Below are positions 1-9,072 of a stretch of DNA of 64,000 bases, piece by piece. Within the stretch, counting starts at the first letter, position 1, and the number at the start of each line of letters is the position of its first letter. Source of the DNA: Mycoplasmataceae bacterium (lineage in GTDB: Bacteria > Bacillota_I > Bacilli_A > Mycoplasmatales > Mycoplasmoidaceae); contig JAIRKU010000014.1 of NCBI GenBank assembly GCA_031259945.1, positions 1 through 64,000 of the forward strand. Reading direction: 5' to 3'. The notes under the pieces are model-generated. The model saw only the letters and a list, made by a program, of their open reading frames with translations, had not been told where the DNA came from and did not search any database. The position numbers and the translations under genes were made by a program.

Positions 1-199
1 CGAACAATTTTTTCATAAGAATTATGAGATTTAGCATATTCTGGTGCATTATCCATTTGAATGGAAACTATTTCAATTCCGTGCTCATTACGATAATACT
101 GTTTAGCATCATTTAGAAAGCATATGTGATCTTTCTCTGTCGACTTGTGTATTTGGAAGCGACGACATAATATTCCATGTTCTACTTCAATAATTACCA
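1..199 (-). pseudogene. DDE transposase/integrase fragment
   Basis: Read on the minus strand, one frame stays open for about 65 codons and ends at the window edge. It contains SIQMDNAPEY, which fits the second catalytic Asp motif (TDNGxEF-like) of rve/DDE transposases of IS3-type elements. The N-terminal half that should lie to the right is missing; there the sequence passes directly into the surface-protein remnant on the opposite strand. This is therefore the stump of an insertion sequence. The IS family cannot be settled from this piece. Confidence 0.65.
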
Positions 200-205
200 T
201 TCAAT

Positions 206-1866
206 ATCCTACTGGGTGATTTACCACAAGGAGTAGAATTTGATGGGAATACTGGTATTTTTACTGGCGTACCACAATCCTCTGGTCAATTTGATTTAAC
301 CGTTCGTGTTTCATCAAAGCAAAAAATGACTAATAGCACAAGAGTTTATTCTAGTGTTGAAGATTATAATTCGTATTCATACGCAGACATTCATGTTAAT
401 TTATATGTTGCAACTAAAGATGAAGCTATTGACGTTGAGGTGGAAAATGTTACTCAAGCAATTGAAAATAACATTAACCAATACAATGCACTTGTAGATT
501 CGTTGAATGATACACTTAATGTAGGCAAAGATATTTACAATAATAACGTTGAAATTGTGAATGATATTAACAACATTATTCACAATACTAAGTCTACTTT
601 CAATACATTGACCAATTTATTGAATAATGCATCTAAACTATTTACATTTGAATGATGACAGAACGCCAACAATATTCTGAACAATATTTTTTACCAATAG
701 CTCAAATAGTTGATGGGGCAGTTGACACTATTGATACATTAAAAAAATCACTGGGGTCTATTTTAAGTTTAGTGGGTGTAGAATTACCTGAAATTAAGGA
801 AACCTATTTGTCTCTTATCAATATGGGCGCAAGAATATTGACTGGGGATAAAGTTTATTTAAATGAATTTACAGGGTTATTAGATTTACTGGAAAGTCAA
901 TTAGCACAAACTCGTAGTGCATTTGATGCAATTATGGCTTATGCCCCTTCTGATGAACAAACACGAGCATGACAAAAAGAAATTGAAGAATTAAAAATAC
1001 AACTGAATCAATATCCAGCTTTTGTGGAAAATGAAGGTAGTATTCCAGATGGTAGTAAAAGCTCGACTACTTTTTTTGTCCCTACAACAGCCGAATGAAG
1101 GAATGTAACTTATAAAATAGAAAACGATCAAGTAATTATTACTGGTGGTGAAGCGCGTCATACTGCTATGACACTTAATAATTGAATTTCTATCGTGGGT
1201 TCCGATTATGTGGTTACTACTTGTGATGCAAACGGACATATCGAAATTAAACTATTTGATTTTGTTACAATCGTATCTTTTTATGCTCCGGCTAATTCAG
1301 AAAGATTTGCAATTCAACGAAAAATAGATGAAATTCAAGCCAAAATTGATGCGACTGCCATCACTAGTGGGTTATTAGATAATGATACCAAACAATAGAT
1401 TGCTTCTATTGGCGATGTACTAGGTACTGTGGTTGATTTAGTAGCGCAAGTTAAAGAAATATTGCCAACCGTATTAGACTATATAGCTCAATTAGGTGTT
1501 GATGGTTTTCAATTACCATGAGCCATTTTAGAAAATAAGAAAGTAAATGAATTAACTTCGTTGACTGATATTGCTAATGCTTTGCATGAAGATTATTTAT
1601 TCAATGTTAAAAGATGAGATGCCTTTGTTAATGATGTAACAAGCATGCATAACGACGCACAAAAAGTTATTAATGACACCCAACAGATTCCAACTGATTT
1701 ACAAAATTTAGTTGCTAAAATTCAAACAACTGTAACTGATGTAACAACAGATTTAACAAATGCTATTAATGTAAATATTGAAGAATTTAATCGATTACTA
1801 GATGCGACTAGAAACACTGTACAATCCATCAAGGATTTATTAGATCTTGTTAATAGTATTAATTAA
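206..1866 (+). pseudogene. Broken surface protein: Ig-like domain plus coiled coil
   Basis: The first frame begins at the IS junction without a start and reads LPQGVEFDGNTGIFTGVP, a pattern typical of putative Ig (He_PIG) domains. It continues into helical, Asn/Thr-rich coiled-coil sequence and stops at 698-700. A second frame open from before 652 carries the same kind of sequence to 1866, with one UAG at 1396-1398. The simplest reading is one large secreted or surface protein, cut at its 5' end by the IS, with one frameshift near 650-700 and one nonsense codon. UGA-Trp codons occur throughout. No function can be assigned beyond a likely cell-surface role. Confidence 0.6.
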
Positions 1867-1939
1867 TGGAATAAAATTAAGGCACTTAGCCATTAGATAC
1901 CTTATTTTTTTGTCGCGTACATAATCTTTGGATGAACGA

Positions 1940-2466
1940 TGATAGCTATATTCTTTATTTTGCCATTTTCTTGCCTTACCCATATTTAGTTGGTGCAAAT
2001 GATATTAATGTTTAATTCATTTCGCTTATGGCAGTTATTGCAGCAACCATAGCTTTTGCTTTTGCTAAGTTGGCAAGACAACATAATTCTAAGAGTAATG
2101 GAGTAGGATATGTTTATGCTCGTACTAATATGGGTAGAATGACGGGATTATTAGTCGGATTTATGCAGTATGTGTATATTCCTTTTTCGTTAACTTATCA
2201 ATTGGTAAGCATGATTAAGAAGATTGCTAACTATAGTGGTTTTGTTAAATGAGGTGCTTTCTTCTTTTATTGTTATTAGCGGTAGTGTTAGCATTCATGA
2301 ATGGTAAAAGTAATGTGGAATATTGAGCAAGTGATTCATCTCTTACTTTTGATAGTTTTATTGGAGCTTTTAACTCCTGTTTGTTAGCATTTGCTGGATT
2401 TGAGGTGTTCTCAACAGCAGGTAAAAATATTGAAAATCCATCGAAAAATATTAGTAAAGGTTATTA
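1940..2466 (+). pseudogene. Amino acid permease remnant (APC family)
   Basis: The intact piece 2028-2252 contains GYVYARTNMGRMTGLLVGF, matching the loop and helix after TM2 of APC-superfamily permeases (YxYxRxxxGRxxGFxxG). A following stretch in another frame reads FAGFEVFSTAGKNIENP, the conserved FxGFE...AxEixNP segment. The pieces are in different frames and stops interrupt them, so the gene is dead. The substrate cannot be inferred. Confidence 0.6.
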
Positions 2467-2664
2467 AAAAATTTTAAAGCATATTTATGACTTAACCTCG
2501 TAAAAATGGCACATATGTCTTACTATATTTACCTTCCCCAATCTTTTTCGTTACTTTATTAAATCTGGAGTCTACAGTTTCCTTCGAATAATTATTCTTA
2601 TCCAAAACTTAAGCGTTTTTCATTCTTGCACATAAATGCGATACAATATTTTTATATATTGGAA

Positions 2665-2783
2665 ATAAAAAATCTCTAAACTCAATCTTGGTTTAGAGAT
2701 TTTCTCTTGTTTTCTGCGACTTTCTCTTAGGTTTACCTAAGCGAAAGGTATGGCAGTTATAGTCGGAGTTGGAACCTGCTAGA
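2665..2783 (-). repeat. Diverged copy of tRNA-Trp 3' end and terminator (possible att remnant)
   Basis: The hairpin at about 2665-2704 and the 30 bases after it resemble the terminator region downstream of tRNA-Trp (21446-21500): both share the arm core ctaaactca and a trailing tttctgc. The stem differs by a paired change (TCTC/GAGA here, TCAC/GTGA there), so folding is kept. At 2752-2780 the order atggcag...gttggaacc mirrors the tRNA acceptor and T-arm (atggcag...cttgaaccc), but the T stem is broken. Both copies have the same orientation and bracket the ICE. This would fit the flanks of an old insertion at the tRNA; similarity is moderate, so it stays tentative. Confidence 0.4.
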
Positions 2784-2836
2784 TAAAATTATTATAGCAA
2801 GTTTTCATAAAATGTAGTTCTTGTATTGCTAAACTA

Positions 2837-2977
2837 CCCTATTAATTACTTATAACTTCTAAATAGGATAGGCTTGCTGACAAAAGTCTCGTTTAGTAGT
2901 CATTAAAATAAATTTGCAAATAGCAAAGAAAAAGCGTGTTTTCCGAAAACACGCATTTATCCCTATTAATTACTTAT
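2837..2977. repeat. 17-bp direct repeat
   Basis: The 17-mer ccctattaattacttat occurs at 2837-2853 and 2961-2977. The following bases (ggatagg and tgatagg) are similar too. It lies in decayed non-coding DNA outside the ICE genes. Function unknown. Confidence 0.6.
2931..2958. terminator. Hairpin, probable terminator
   Basis: GCGTGTTTTC (2934-2943) pairs perfectly with GAAAACACGC (2945-2954), flanked by A-rich and T-rich bases. It may work on either strand; no intact gene reads into it now. Confidence 0.5.
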
Positions 2978-3562
2978 CTTTAATATGATAGGTTATTTTT
3001 AGGAAAATTGCAAACTTTTTTAATTGGGTTATTTAGTATTTATAAATCTTTAGCGATGTAGCCAACGGTTATTGGTAAGCATAATCCTAAACCATTCACA
3101 TAAGATAGAAATCTATAAATGTGTTTACCGTTACTAGTGAGAACGATTAAAACTAGTTACATCACTACAATAAAAAGCGGATCCTAAAATAAATTATGCT
3201 AACGTGCATTGTATTGAGTATTTAAGAAAGAAAAACAATTTTTAGAGGAAAGTCGTAGTAATGCTGTGCAACCAGATCCAAAACTATTGGAACGAGCCAG
3301 AAGTGGTAACCATTTTTTTGTTTTTCCATAATCATATTTAGTTTCCGATCATAAGGAATAGTCTACTGGATATGCAAAGATTGAGGTGTTTAATCACTAT
3401 TTTTTAGTTTACAAGTCTATGTTAAAATCGCTCATTAATTTAAAGAAAGAAGTAAAGAAATATATAAGTAATACCATTTTTATCTAGAAATTATTATCTT
3501 TACAGTACTAGTGCGTCTGGTGAAGAATTTCTATTTAAACTAGGAAATCTATCTCATGCTGC

Positions 3563-4570
3563 TTAATTCTTGTCTAAACGCTTGCAAAACGTTTTAGCGT
3601 GCATATTCATGAAGTACTCCAATTGATTATTTTGATTCTTGACCTGCATTCAATCTTTATTCAAAAACATGTTACCAGTTTTTATTAGTGTACCATTCAT
3701 AGAACAATTGGCTATGTCTGTAGCATCGACATTTCGAATTGACGATATTATGTAATGCGTTAAGACTGTTCTAGGTGTGTTACCTAAAGCTAAGGCTATC
3801 GCACTAATGTTAATATTAAGTTCTGACATCATTGTAGCTAAAGTTCTTCGAAGACTATGAGCAGATCAATAAAAATCAAAATTAGCCCAGCGATTGAACA
3901 TACGGAATCCCTCTTCAATCATTTTAGATTTCATCACAATTTTATGTTCAACAAAAAAACGATAGCATGCTAAAGGTACATAAATTTCACGCTGCTTACA
4001 TGTTTTTTCTGTATTGATAACAATCTCAGCACGAACAGATGAATCAATTTGTGAATTAGAAAAGCGATGTGCCGGACTTTTAGATCAATCGATATTACAA
4101 AATTCACCAATCCTCATTCCTGAACATAATAATGCTTCGAATGCATGATAGATTTTCAACCGACATAATTTAACATGCTCCACTTTATTTTTAATCATGT
4201 TTTTACAGTCTAGATTTATCCACTCATAAAATTTTTGTCTAATTAATGAAATTTGGTAATGATCTATACGTGTAGTAAATTTAGATATTTCACCAGGGCG
4301 AGATTCTATTCATTTATGGTTAAATTTATCATAACCATAAAGTTGATCAAAGGCTCAACGAAACATACCAGCTGCACCATGAGCTGAATTATTATTTTTT
4401 ATATTTCGAGTAACGCCATTAGCTCTTTTAATGTTTTGTCTGAATTTGTTAGTAAAACAATTTTTGTATTTTTTAATTAAGTAGTAATAACTAAGAGTTT
4501 TACGTTTTTTAGATATATCAAGTAGATGCTTAAATGTAATAATCGGTCTTATAAAATCTCCTTTACCCAT
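3563..4570 (-). CDS. int: Tyrosine recombinase (ICE integrase)
   Basis: This 335-aa protein cuts and rejoins DNA through a tyrosine nucleophile and is the likely integrase/excisionase of the element. The N-terminal half (about residues 1-125) looks like a SAM-like core-binding domain. The catalytic domain shows Arg153 in GMRIGEF (box I), His238-Ser-Leu-Arg241 in AHSLRRT (box II) and Tyr273 in THYI near the end. The start is the ATG at 4570, the first in frame, with UGA-Trp codons inside. Length and motifs suggest an active enzyme. It stands at the left edge of the element and reads outward. XerC/D-type housekeeping recombinases share these motifs, but its position beside conjugation genes favours an ICE integrase. 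Confidence 0.88.
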
Positions 4571-4754
4571 ATAATGGGTAAAATAAGATATACACTAAAA
4601 TTTGCCGAGTTTTATAATGTCAAAAATTACTATGTAATCTAAATTATTAGGTTTAAGAAATTATTAATGTGGTAGTGAATGGAGCTAAACTTTTCACATT
4701 ATCTATACTAATTTGAAGAATGAAAGAATACACTCCCGTTACGCAATCGTTAGT

Positions 4755-5075
4755 TCAATTTAACTCATTATTTTTAATAGATAACCATGATGGTAAAGTT
4801 TGATTGTTCGTCATTAAAATTGCGAAATTCGGATTTGGAACTTTCCCACTGTTTTTAGAAACACCATCTATTTCATAAATATATTGATCAGATGTACCGG
4901 CAGTTTTTGATTCGCCGATAACAAAATTAGGGCCGTCCGTTATTAAAATTTTATTAACTGTATAACTTGGTAAACAAGTAGTTAAAATAGCCGTTGTTGC
5001 TCCGCCCAAAATAAAAACACCTGCCATGCCTACAATTATTTTATTCCCTTTAATTCAAGTTCTTATTTTACCCAT
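4755..5075 (-). CDS. Small membrane-anchored protein
   Basis: A 106-aa protein preceded by GAGGTAATTT and the ATG at 5075, so the start is well supported. Residues about 10-35 (IIVGMAGVFILGGATTAILT) form one hydrophobic signal-anchor; the rest (TVNKILITDG...PSWLSIKNNELN) is polar, beta-rich and presumably outside the cell. No catalytic motif or lipobox is visible. It lies between the integrase and the stem-loop array and may be ICE cargo or a surface/exclusion protein, but that is a guess. Family not recognised. Confidence 0.6.
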
Positions 5076-5358
5076 AAATTACCTCAACACTTTAATTTTA
5101 CTATTATATCTTATTCAGATAAAAATCCTTTCTGTTCCTGCAGCTCATTTGATCTAGCTGCGTCTATCTATTTTGCTTGCCTAGAGAAATGTGTGACCGC
5201 AGAATTCGCTCTAGCGTTCTTTTGTATCCTTTTCTTTGTCGGATTTCTTTTAATTTGTATAGTCCACAAAATAATCGCTTTCACACTCCGCAAGTAATTC
5301 TAAGCCTCTCAACAGAACATTTATTACCAGCAGGTTTAAAACAAAATAGTTTTCTTTT
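5076..5358. other. Non-coding stretch before the stem-loop array
   Basis: No believable gene on either strand; the open frames here lack ribosome sites and overlap the palindromes further on. Base composition is somewhat richer in G and C than the flanks. Nothing else recognised. Confidence 0.4.
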
Positions 5359-6089
5359 GGGCGAAAGCCCTGAACGAACGATCACGAGACGAAGCGAGTG
5401 ATAAAATGAGTTGGAGGTGCGTTTGAAAAGAGTTAGACGCAGGCCTCCGAGGCGACTTTCTTTTGCAAAAAGAAACGGGCTGGCAAAAAGCAATTTATAG
5501 AAATTGCGCCGGGCGAAATTTACTTCCAATTGCAACCCTACCATTAAAATTTCGCCTAATGCATAAAAAGGATTTATTAAGCATTAATAAATCTCCCATT
5601 TTAAATCAAAAAGAAGTCGGCAAATTTGCCGTGCACTTCTTTTTTTGTGAACGCAGTGGATTTTTCTTTAAAACCAAAAGAAGCCGACAATATTTGTCGG
5701 GCGCTTCTTTTGTGAGTAAAACGAATTTTCTTATACTCCCACCGCGAAGATTCGACGCGGTCGGCGGTATTACGACACCACTTTATGAAATAAATTAGTG
5801 GAAGTATGTCCCAATTGACTTGGGACACCGCCGAAATCTGATTGCGTCTTATCCGAAGTTAGCAATCAGATTTGGGTTTGAATGACACCACCCTTAATTT
5901 ATTAATGGGTTTTAATTTATTAAAATGGGAGAGAATAGTTTCCGGTGCTTTCGGCAGCGGAAACTATTCTCTCCCATGGTGTCATTGTTAAAACTTAAAA
6001 TTTTCTATGAAAATTTTAACATATTAAAAATTGAATGTCAAGCAGTCGAATTTAATGATGTTAAATACTGCAGTAGTCAACTGCAGTAT
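5359..6089. repeat. Array of about a dozen tandem stem-loops (candidate oriT/origin)
   Basis: Perfect or near-perfect inverted repeats follow one another: 5359-5370; 5443-5453; 5491-5506; 5512-5521 with 5547-5556; 5571-5580 with 5584-5593 (3-nt loop); 5608-5640 around the 14-bp palindrome 5618-5631; 5676-5690 with 5694-5711; 5741-5746 with 5756-5761; 5808-5814 with 5820-5826; 5834-5845 with 5862-5873 (12 bp); 5925-5944 with 5958-5977 (20 bp), enclosed by 5881-5890 with 5977-5986; 5995-6005 with 6009-6019; and 6065-6073 with 6081-6089. No frame inside looks like a gene. It sits directly before the replication-relaxation-like gene. I infer a transfer or replication origin, recombination site, or structured RNA. 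Confidence 0.8.
6065..6089 (+). promoter_or_regulatory. Inverted repeat just before the relaxation-like gene
   Basis: ATACTGCAG, 7 nt, CTGCAGTAT ends 9 bases before the proposed GTG start at 6099. It could be an operator for the gene, a protein-binding site of an origin, or the last hairpin of the array. No clear -35/-10 pair is seen next to it. Confidence 0.45.
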
Positions 6090-6098
6090 AATTCAATA

Positions 6099-6881
6099 GT
6101 GAAAAAGAAAGAAATAGTCAGCAAATTACTCCAAAAACCAACAGTTAAAAAGTTGTTGGTTACATTGATTAAATGAGGTAATTTAACACAAGAACAAATG
6201 GCTAAATTATGTCGTTTAAAATGGAGACAAACCATAACTTTATTGCATCAATTGGACGCAAGGCTATATGAGTCAAATGACAAAGGGTTAAATTTAGTTG
6301 TTTGGAAGAAATATCCTTTCAGCAGCAAAAGATTATATAGTGCCACTGGTTATGCGCAAAGAAGGTTAGGCATTACCAAAGAAAAAACAATTGGCGAGCA
6401 GACAAAGCTAGCCCCTAGGTATGAGACCAGATTTAATTTCTACGAAGTAGAACATACAGACTGATGTATTAAAGCTTTACTAAAAGAATTTGGCGACCGA
6501 CCAATTGATGTGAAAAGCTACTGAACAGCTAGGAATGTTGGTTACATGTGGTTTGATATTTTTAAAGAAATTAAAGACATCTGGTTTAGTGGTGTTGAAG
6601 AACGGAAACCAGATTTACTTGTTTGGGACGAGACAATTAAAGGCTGAATCTGTATCGAAGTGGAAAACACACCTAAATCCGATAAACGAATGCGAATTAT
6701 CCTACGTAGCCTTTTTGCGTTAGGTAATTACGCTAAGCGTTTTAAAAAGGTAAAAATCTACGCTAATGAAAAACTACCAGTTTATAACAAATGAAAAAAT
6801 TTATTGCCATATGTTGAAACTGGTGACATTCCAGAACAAATAGAAATTTTAAAACTAAATGAATCGTTAGAAAAATATTAA
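6099..6881 (+). CDS. Replication-relaxation-like DNA-processing protein
   Basis: A 260-aa basic protein. The N-terminal part (LVTLIKWGNLTQEQMAKLCR) looks like a winged helix. The C-terminal part has PD (D172), then CIEVENTPKS with E187, E189 and K193, a PD-(D/E)xE arrangement found in the nuclease-like fold of Replic_Relax (MobC-like) proteins of conjugative elements. It may nick, relax or mark the neighbouring stem-loop DNA, or serve as an accessory factor. It is the only ICE gene seen on the plus strand, so it is read away from the array. The start is uncertain: GTG 6099 lacks a clear Shine-Dalgarno site. Four UGA-Trp codons hide it from standard-code searches. No HUH relaxase motif is seen. 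Confidence 0.6.
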
Positions 6882-6890
6882 CATTTTTGT

Positions 6891-6905
6891 TAATACTATG
6901 TATTA
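6891..6905. promoter_or_regulatory. Palindromic site TAATAC-N3-GTATTA, copy 1
   Basis: taatactatgtatta, preceded by tttttgt. It lies between the stops of the relaxation-like gene and the convergent RHH gene. The same 15-mer recurs at 7443-7457, which suggests a protein-binding site. Confidence 0.6.
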
Positions 6906-6924
6906 CCGATTAAATCCTGCCATA

Positions 6925-7338
6925 TTACTCATCCTGCAAAATGGTATCGACCAGACGTTTAACAATGGCCCCGACAGTCGAATTATGATCACTCGCAATC
7001 TTTTGTAGCTTATGGTAATCAGATATTTTCAAGCTACAAGCGACCGTTTTATATTCTTCCTGACGCTGTTTCGGTTTTAGACCATTTAATAATTTAGACT
7101 TGTCTAATAAGTTATTATGATTTTTTGCAACAACTTTATTAACATTTTTATTAATACTAGTATTAGATTGGTTATTAATCTTCCACTCCATATCTTTTCA
7201 TGGAACTTTTCTCTTCGTTTCCTTTCCGTTAGATTCTTTTGTTTTACGATAGAATTCGCCATTCTTTTCAATTAATGTTTGGCCAATAATTTTTTCATAG
7301 CTTGTTTTAATTTGTTTTTGTTTTTCAGTTAATGTCAT
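6925..7338 (-). CDS. Putative ribbon-helix-helix DNA-binding protein
   Basis: 137 aa; the start is ATG 7338 behind AGAGGT. The N-terminal 90 residues are charged and Lys-rich; the C-terminus (VACSLKISDYHKLQKIASDH, then STVGAIVKRLVDTILQ) has the strand-helix-helix pattern of RHH (CopG/Arc) proteins. Palindromic TAATAC/GTATTA sites occur before it (7396-7410, 7443-7457), inside it (7152-7165) and after it (6891-6905). Such proteins usually bind such sites to repress their own gene or to control copy number or partition. This suggests a regulator or partition protein for the ICE. No ParA partner is encoded in the element. Confidence 0.55.
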
Positions 7339-7395
7339 AATACCTCTGTAACAATATATTAACATATTTATTAACATTTTATTAACTTTTTTTAT

Positions 7396-7410
7396 TAATA
7401 CAATGTATTA
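7396..7410. promoter_or_regulatory. Palindromic site TAATAC-N3-GTATTA, copy 2
   Basis: taatacaatgtatta, preceded by ttttttat. It lies 58 bp upstream of the RHH gene start, where an autoregulatory operator is expected. Confidence 0.6.
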
Positions 7411-7442
7411 TGATTATTATTAACATTTTATGATGGTTTTGT

Positions 7443-7457
7443 TAATACTATGTATTA
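7443..7457. promoter_or_regulatory. Palindromic site TAATAC-N3-GTATTA, copy 3
   Basis: taatactatgtatta, identical over 15 bases to copy 1 and also preceded by ttttgt. Several ttaacatttt repeats lie between copies 2 and 3 and the gene start. Confidence 0.6.
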
Positions 7458-7629
7458 GCCAAAAACATTCATTTAAACGACAATCGTGTGACGCAAAACG
7501 TTTAAAGCCATTATACGGCCTGATCGAAGTACTTTTGTGCAACTAGGTGTATTGTTACGTCATTAAACGAACGTTAATAGGCCTATTTCAGCGATTTTAA
7601 GACAATTAACCCTTACGGTAACAAAAGAA
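7458..7629. other. Non-coding spacer
   Basis: About 170 bp with no gene between the RHH operator region and the terminator at 7630. It contains short GC-richer patches (gacgcaaaacg, cgacaatcgtgtgacg) but no repeat or hairpin I can defend. Confidence 0.35.
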
Positions 7630-7671
7630 AAATCATGGTGAATAAGCTTATAAGGGCTTAACCCATGATTT
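7630..7671 (-). terminator. Rho-independent terminator of the ssb operon
   Basis: AAATCATGG (7630-7638) pairs with CCATGATTT (7663-7671). Read on the minus strand the stem is followed by TTTTTCTTTT, as expected for termination after the gene ending at 7707. Confidence 0.7.
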
Positions 7672-7706
7672 AATAATTACTAGTTTGTTACGAATTGTGG
7701 CTCAGG

Positions 7707-7997
7707 TTACGGATGAGATTTCATATAGTCTGTTACAACTTTATTAAATTCATCTTGTTTATTGAGACGAGTGTTTATGGCTCGAACATCAGATTTAAGC
7801 GGTTCCAACGCTGCCTGAATGGCTCCAGCAAATCATGCAGGAGGTTTAGGAGACTGACGAAAGTAATCGTCTGTGTCTGGACCAGGGCCATGATCGTGTG
7901 GTTTTTTACGTTTTTTCGATTTTACATCGAGAAGAACGTTGTCGCCAACTTTGACTGGATTGTGATCTGCTTTAAGAATTTTGCCTTCTTTTTTCAT
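7707..7997 (-). CDS. Small conserved protein, paralogue of the 34.2-kb gene
   Basis: 96 aa, basic N-terminus, a Pro/Asp/Gly-rich middle (HDHGPGPDTDDYFRQSPKPP) and a helical C-terminus SDVRAINTRLNKQDEFNK. The C-terminus closely matches EVRTINTRLDKQDEFHQ in the chromosomal gene at 34214. A TATAAT lies 6 nt before the ATG at 7997 and no Shine-Dalgarno site is seen, which suggests a leaderless transcript; alternatively it is cotranslated from the ssb-like gene 19 bp upstream. Function unknown. Sharing this module between the ICE and the chromosome suggests ICE traffic of the family. Confidence 0.6.
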
Positions 7998-8016
7998 ATT
8001 TACATTATACAGGTGT

Positions 8017-8286
8017 TTAGAACACTTGCATCCTTTCTCCAACTAAGCATAGCTTATTTTCGATAGTAGCAATGCGCCCTTTGACACCGACGATAGCACC
8101 GTGATTAATTTGTTTCATTTCTGACGCAAATGTTTCACGATTAATTGATACCGGCACAAGGTCGTATCAATTGTCATCTGGATTATTTGTCATAGTCTTT
8201 TCGACTTTGATATTGATAATAGCATCATTTGATTTTGGTAATTTAGTTACCTGGTCAACGACACCAATAACTGCTACGAAATTCAT
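8017..8286 (-). CDS. ssb: SSB-like single-strand DNA-binding protein
   Basis: 89 aa, one OB-fold. It shows the SSB pattern: MNFVAVIGVVDQV at the start, a middle strand WYDLVPVSINRETF, then GAIVGVKGRIATIENKLCLV (the kGxxVxVxGr loop). It has no acidic C-terminal tail, so it probably cannot recruit partners as chromosomal SSB does. The start ATG 8286 follows GGAGG and overlaps the end of the upstream gene, so the two are likely co-translated. In a conjugative element it would coat transferred or replicating single strands. Confidence 0.65.
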
Positions 8287-8287
8287 A

Positions 8288-8593
8288 CTAACACGCCTCC
8301 AAGTTTGTCTTATATGCATAATCATATGCATTTTCTAAACATACTGAGTTGCCATCAATGACGAATTCGTCTGCCGCCGGATCATAAAAAAGTTTTTCGA
8401 ATCAACCGTATCAGGCGTACTGACCTAAATATGCTTTTTTACGAGCTTTGAATTCAGGTTCACTAACTAACGTGATGTTGCCACGGAAGAAGTGAATTAG
8501 TTTCGGAACTCTTTGCAATCTGCATTCACTTTTCAAAGAACTAGCTGTTGACTTATTTTTTATCGAAGTCTCGATATTGTTTAAAGTATTCAT
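8288..8593 (-). CDS. Unknown ICE protein, 101 aa
   Basis: Starts at ATG 8593 behind GGAGGT and ends two bases before the ssb-like start. The N-terminal half is basic and helical; the C-terminal half is acidic with aromatics (WFEKLFYDPAADEFVIDGNS). No membrane segment and no motif I recognise. Position in front of ssb suggests a role in DNA handling or control, but nothing in the sequence proves it. Confidence 0.6.
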
Positions 8594-8760
8594 TTTGAAT
8601 ACCTCCGTGCTTTGGGCAAGGGCCGGTAGTCTAGTTTTAGCTAAACGTTACCGCTAGCTTTTTCTAGAAACCAAAAAATATCATCATACTTCGTATGACT
8701 AATAATATTTAGGTTTGCCTGCGATTAATTTATACTACAAAATAAAGAAATAACGATAAA
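8594..8760. other. Spacer between TA pair and ssb operon
   Basis: No gene. It holds the leader of the gene starting at 8593 and a small hairpin TCATAC-TTC-GTATGA near 8687-8701. A promoter is expected here but no clear consensus is seen. Confidence 0.35.
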
Positions 8761-9072
8761 CTATGTTTTGCTTGAATACTTAAAAATTTCTTTATGAACA
8801 CCAGTTCTCAATAGTCTCAAATTATGTTTTTCTGGTTTGTAAACTAAAACTCAATTATCATCAATTTCAACAATATGACAATCTCTCAAACCTTTACCTT
8901 TAAGTTCTTTGTATTTATCCAAAGGATGATCTTTATATTTAGGTTGAAGCTTGTGACCTTCTTTCAAAATACTAATCACATGATTCAATTTTTCTAAACC
9001 ATATAAACCAAATATTCTTTTACAAGTCGATAAATCTTCCGGAAATTGAGAACTAAAGATTATTTTTTTCAT
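8761..9072 (-). CDS. RelE/YafQ-type mRNA interferase toxin
   Basis: 103 aa. The C-terminal half, GLRDCHIVEIDDNWVLVYKP then LRLLRTGVHKEIF, matches the YafQ subgroup of RelE toxins (RDCHIxPDWLLIY...LxLxRTGxHSDLF), which cut mRNA on the ribosome. The usual C-terminal catalytic His is present in RTGVH. The start overlaps the end of the antitoxin gene by 20 bp, so translation is coupled. It probably stabilises the ICE in the cell. The gene looks complete. Confidence 0.8.

Larger units (their letters stand above)
2467..3562. other. 1.1-kb decayed intergenic region
   Basis: No intact gene is visible. Short coding-like stretches remain, for example around 3250-3320 (SRSNAVQPDPKLLERARSG) and 3365-3480 (TGYAKIEVFNHYFLVYKSM), with stops and frame changes; I do not recognise the parent genes. 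The region also holds two hairpins and a 17-bp direct repeat, listed separately. Confidence 0.5.

Noticed and set aside
5177-5828. Open frames on both strands across the stem-loop array
   Set aside because: They lack ribosome sites and known motifs, and follow from the palindromic structure, which keeps both strands open.
6535-6723. Plus-strand ORF inside the relaxation-like gene
   Set aside because: Out-of-frame shadow; the true frame reads through UGA-Trp codons over the same bases.
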